Of a DNA stretch of 5,570 nt, positions 4,461 to 5,570 are shown in pieces. The position numbers and the translations under genes were made by a program. Numbering within the stretch: position 1 is the stretch's first letter; each line of letters opens with the position of its first letter. The notes under the pieces were generated by a model. It did not search any database. It was not told where the DNA came from and saw only the letters and a list, made by a program, of their open reading frames with translations. Origin of the DNA: an uncultured Lachnospiraceae bacterium (GTDB lineage Bacteria; Bacillota; Clostridia; Lachnospirales; Lachnospiraceae); assembly GCA_902795625.1 (NCBI GenBank), contig CADBLW010000100.1:1-5570 (forward strand), read 5' to 3'.

Positions 4461-5570
4461 ATGGCTATGAAGAATTTGCCGGAGATCACGGCTGTAAACG
4501 GCGGAAAATGCTGGGCATCGGAGGATTTTGACACCTTCCGCGTGAAGGTGTACGTGCCCGCGTGCGACCTGCCCACGGACATTATCAACTACGGGTTTGA
4601 AGCCCCGTATCTTTTGGTCTTTGAGGAAAATGAGCGAGGCCCTGAGGAGGCGGTTGCCTGGTCCGAACAATGCGGACTTGCGGGCATTGCGGCCCGGTAC
4701 GGCGGCAGTGTCGTGTTTGTCTACCCGAAGGCGGCGGACGGCTGGGCCGGCGCGGATGTGACGCTCTTTCAGGAGCTGATCGCAAACTCGAAGATCCATC
4801 AGTATTTTACGGACGGGTGCGTTACGATGATCAACCGCTTCACGGGTGAGCCGGTCGGAAACTTCATCCGCGGGGCGATCTTCCGTACCTTCCTTTACGG
4901 CTTCGGTGCTTCGGCGGACTATATCGCAAAGAACCTGCTGCAGACCGTGAACGGCGAGTATCTGTGGGGCCCGGGCGAGATCACGCCCGCGGTGTGCACG
5001 CTGGAGCGGCTGTCGGTTGTTCCCGCGCCGCAGAGAGCGGACATTCCGATCGTTTCGATCGGAAACGGGAACGATGTGAACAAGGCATTGTCCATGGGAT
5101 GCGACCACCTGCTTGTGCGCGACCGCGCGGACTACGGCTTCGAGTTTGACACCTTTGTGCGGAGATTCCGCCGCTGGTGCGGAAATCTCGAGAACGAGCC
5201 CGTGCTTTCGGAGATGGGCATGGTGCGCGAGGAATGCTTCGAGATCCTGCCGACGTCGCCGGACAACTGCGGCGATGACAAGGGCACGACGGAGCACAAG
5301 GTCGGATATGTCGCATATTACAACAAGGACCTCTTTGATAACGGCCCGGTGCCGATGCTGCTCGCGTTCCACGGCGGCGGTGACTCGGCGATGTACATCT
5401 CCAACGTTTCGGGCTGGTACAAGATCGCGAACCGTTACAATTTCCTTCTCGTGGCAATCGAGAATCACTTAAACAGCACCGCGACCGAGATGGTGGCCTT
5501 AATCGACCGCCTTGCGGCGCGCTACAACATCGACCGCACCAGAATCTACGCGAGCGGCTTCTCCATGGGC
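4461..5570 (+). CDS. PHB-depolymerase/feruloyl-esterase-type alpha/beta hydrolase, C-terminally cut by the window
   Basis: The frame is open from ATG at 4461 to the last base (370 codons, no stop), so the gene continues beyond the window. The start is fixed by GGAGGA (4448-4453), 7 bases upstream. The second half holds a clear esterase fold: PMLLAFHGGGDSAMY (298-312) with the oxyanion-hole HGGG at 304-307, then GWYKIANRYNFLLVAIE (318-334). MVALIDRLAARYNIDRTRIYASGFSMG (344-370) follows, with the GxSxG nucleophile Ser368; the catalytic Asp and His would lie downstream. This order is that of PHB depolymerases, feruloyl and acetylxylan esterases; the substrate cannot be told. Residues 1-240 look like a second, degenerate copy: PYLLVFEENERG (49-60) lacks HGGG, IAARYGGSVVFVYPKAADGW (76-95) matches the next strand, and LYGFGAS (145-151) has Gly149 where the Ser is expected. 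No signal peptide is seen, so it may act on imported substrates. No promoter fits between the upstream terminator and the RBS. Confidence 0.82.
   Translation, partial: MAMKNLPEITAVNGGKCWASEDFDTFRVKVYVPACDLPTDIINYGFEAPYLLVFEENERGPEEAVAWSEQCGLAGIAARYGGSVVFVYPKAADGWAGADVTLFQELIANSKIHQYFTDGCVTMINRFTGEPVGNFIRGAIFRTFLYGFGASADYIAKNLLQTVNGEYLWGPGEITPAVCTLERLSVVPAPQRADIPIVSIGNGNDVNKALSMGCDHLLVRDRADYGFEFDTFVRRFRRWCGNLENEPVLSEMGMVREECFEILPTSPDNCGDDKGTTEHKVGYVAYYNKDLFDNGPVPMLLAFHGGGDSAMYISNVSGWYKIANRYNFLLVAIENHLNSTATEMVALIDRLAARYNIDRTRIYASGFSMG

Noticed and set aside
3698..4588. A 296-codon minus-strand frame with repeated FFLESV units
   Set aside because: The repeats are the reverse-strand reading of the KKTDSK repeats. 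The frame crosses a promoter, leader and terminator belonging to the plus strand and has no convincing start signals.
3810..5468. A 552-codon open frame on the minus strand
   Set aside because: It lies antisense to the DUF937-like gene and the esterase. Both sense genes have strong ribosome binding sites and family motifs. The antisense product is Arg/Leu/His-rich low complexity, typical of a shadow frame in GC-rich DNA.

Overview
The window reads as an ordinary chromosomal segment of a GC-rich Gram-positive anaerobe, most likely a Clostridia/Lachnospiraceae-type Firmicute. The support is indirect: strong AGGAGG-type ribosome binding sites, clean sigma-A-like promoters, a YaaH/SleL-like GH18 protein, a long AlaX editing protein, a SanA/YdcF-like membrane protein and a lipobox lipoprotein. 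No taxon can be fixed from sequence alone. All six genes are on the plus strand. I see no mobile element, tRNA, rRNA or CRISPR array.

Layout. (1) 1-378 is the C-terminal end of a GH18 (chitinase-like) protein, followed by a hairpin terminator near 430-465. (2) 541-1845 encodes a long-form alanyl-tRNA editing protein (AlaX type with a DHHA1-like C-terminus). Only 24 bases separate it from 1870-2628, a DUF218 (SanA/ElyC/YdcF-like) membrane protein, so the two probably form an operon. (3) A near-consensus promoter at 2668-2696 drives 2767-3528, a lipoprotein with an unrecognised folded domain, closed by a perfect 9-bp terminator at 3568-3595. (4) A second promoter near 3665-3693 and a strongly folded 5' leader precede 3786-4361. 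This gene encodes a DUF937-like protein with an acidic-then-lysine-rich tail containing four tandem KKTDSK/KKTESK units. (5) A strong terminator at 4393-4428 lies only 32 bases before 4461->5570. That gene encodes an esterase of the PHB-depolymerase/feruloyl-esterase type and runs off the window end, just after its GFSMG nucleophile elbow.

How the genes fit together. Alanyl-tRNA proofreading with an envelope DUF218 protein looks like housekeeping. The lipoprotein and the DUF937-like gene are each monocistronic, with their own promoter and terminator. The GH18 protein, DUF218 protein, lipoprotein and esterase share an envelope or secretion flavour, but nothing shows a common pathway.

The points most worth a second look are the esterase, whose first ~240 residues resemble a degenerate second alpha/beta-hydrolase domain; the charge-segregated tail of the DUF937-like protein and its leader hairpin; the terminator packed against the esterase start; and the lipoprotein's repeated Asp-Asp-Gly turns. 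I do not see a recognisable defence or other multi-gene novel system here.
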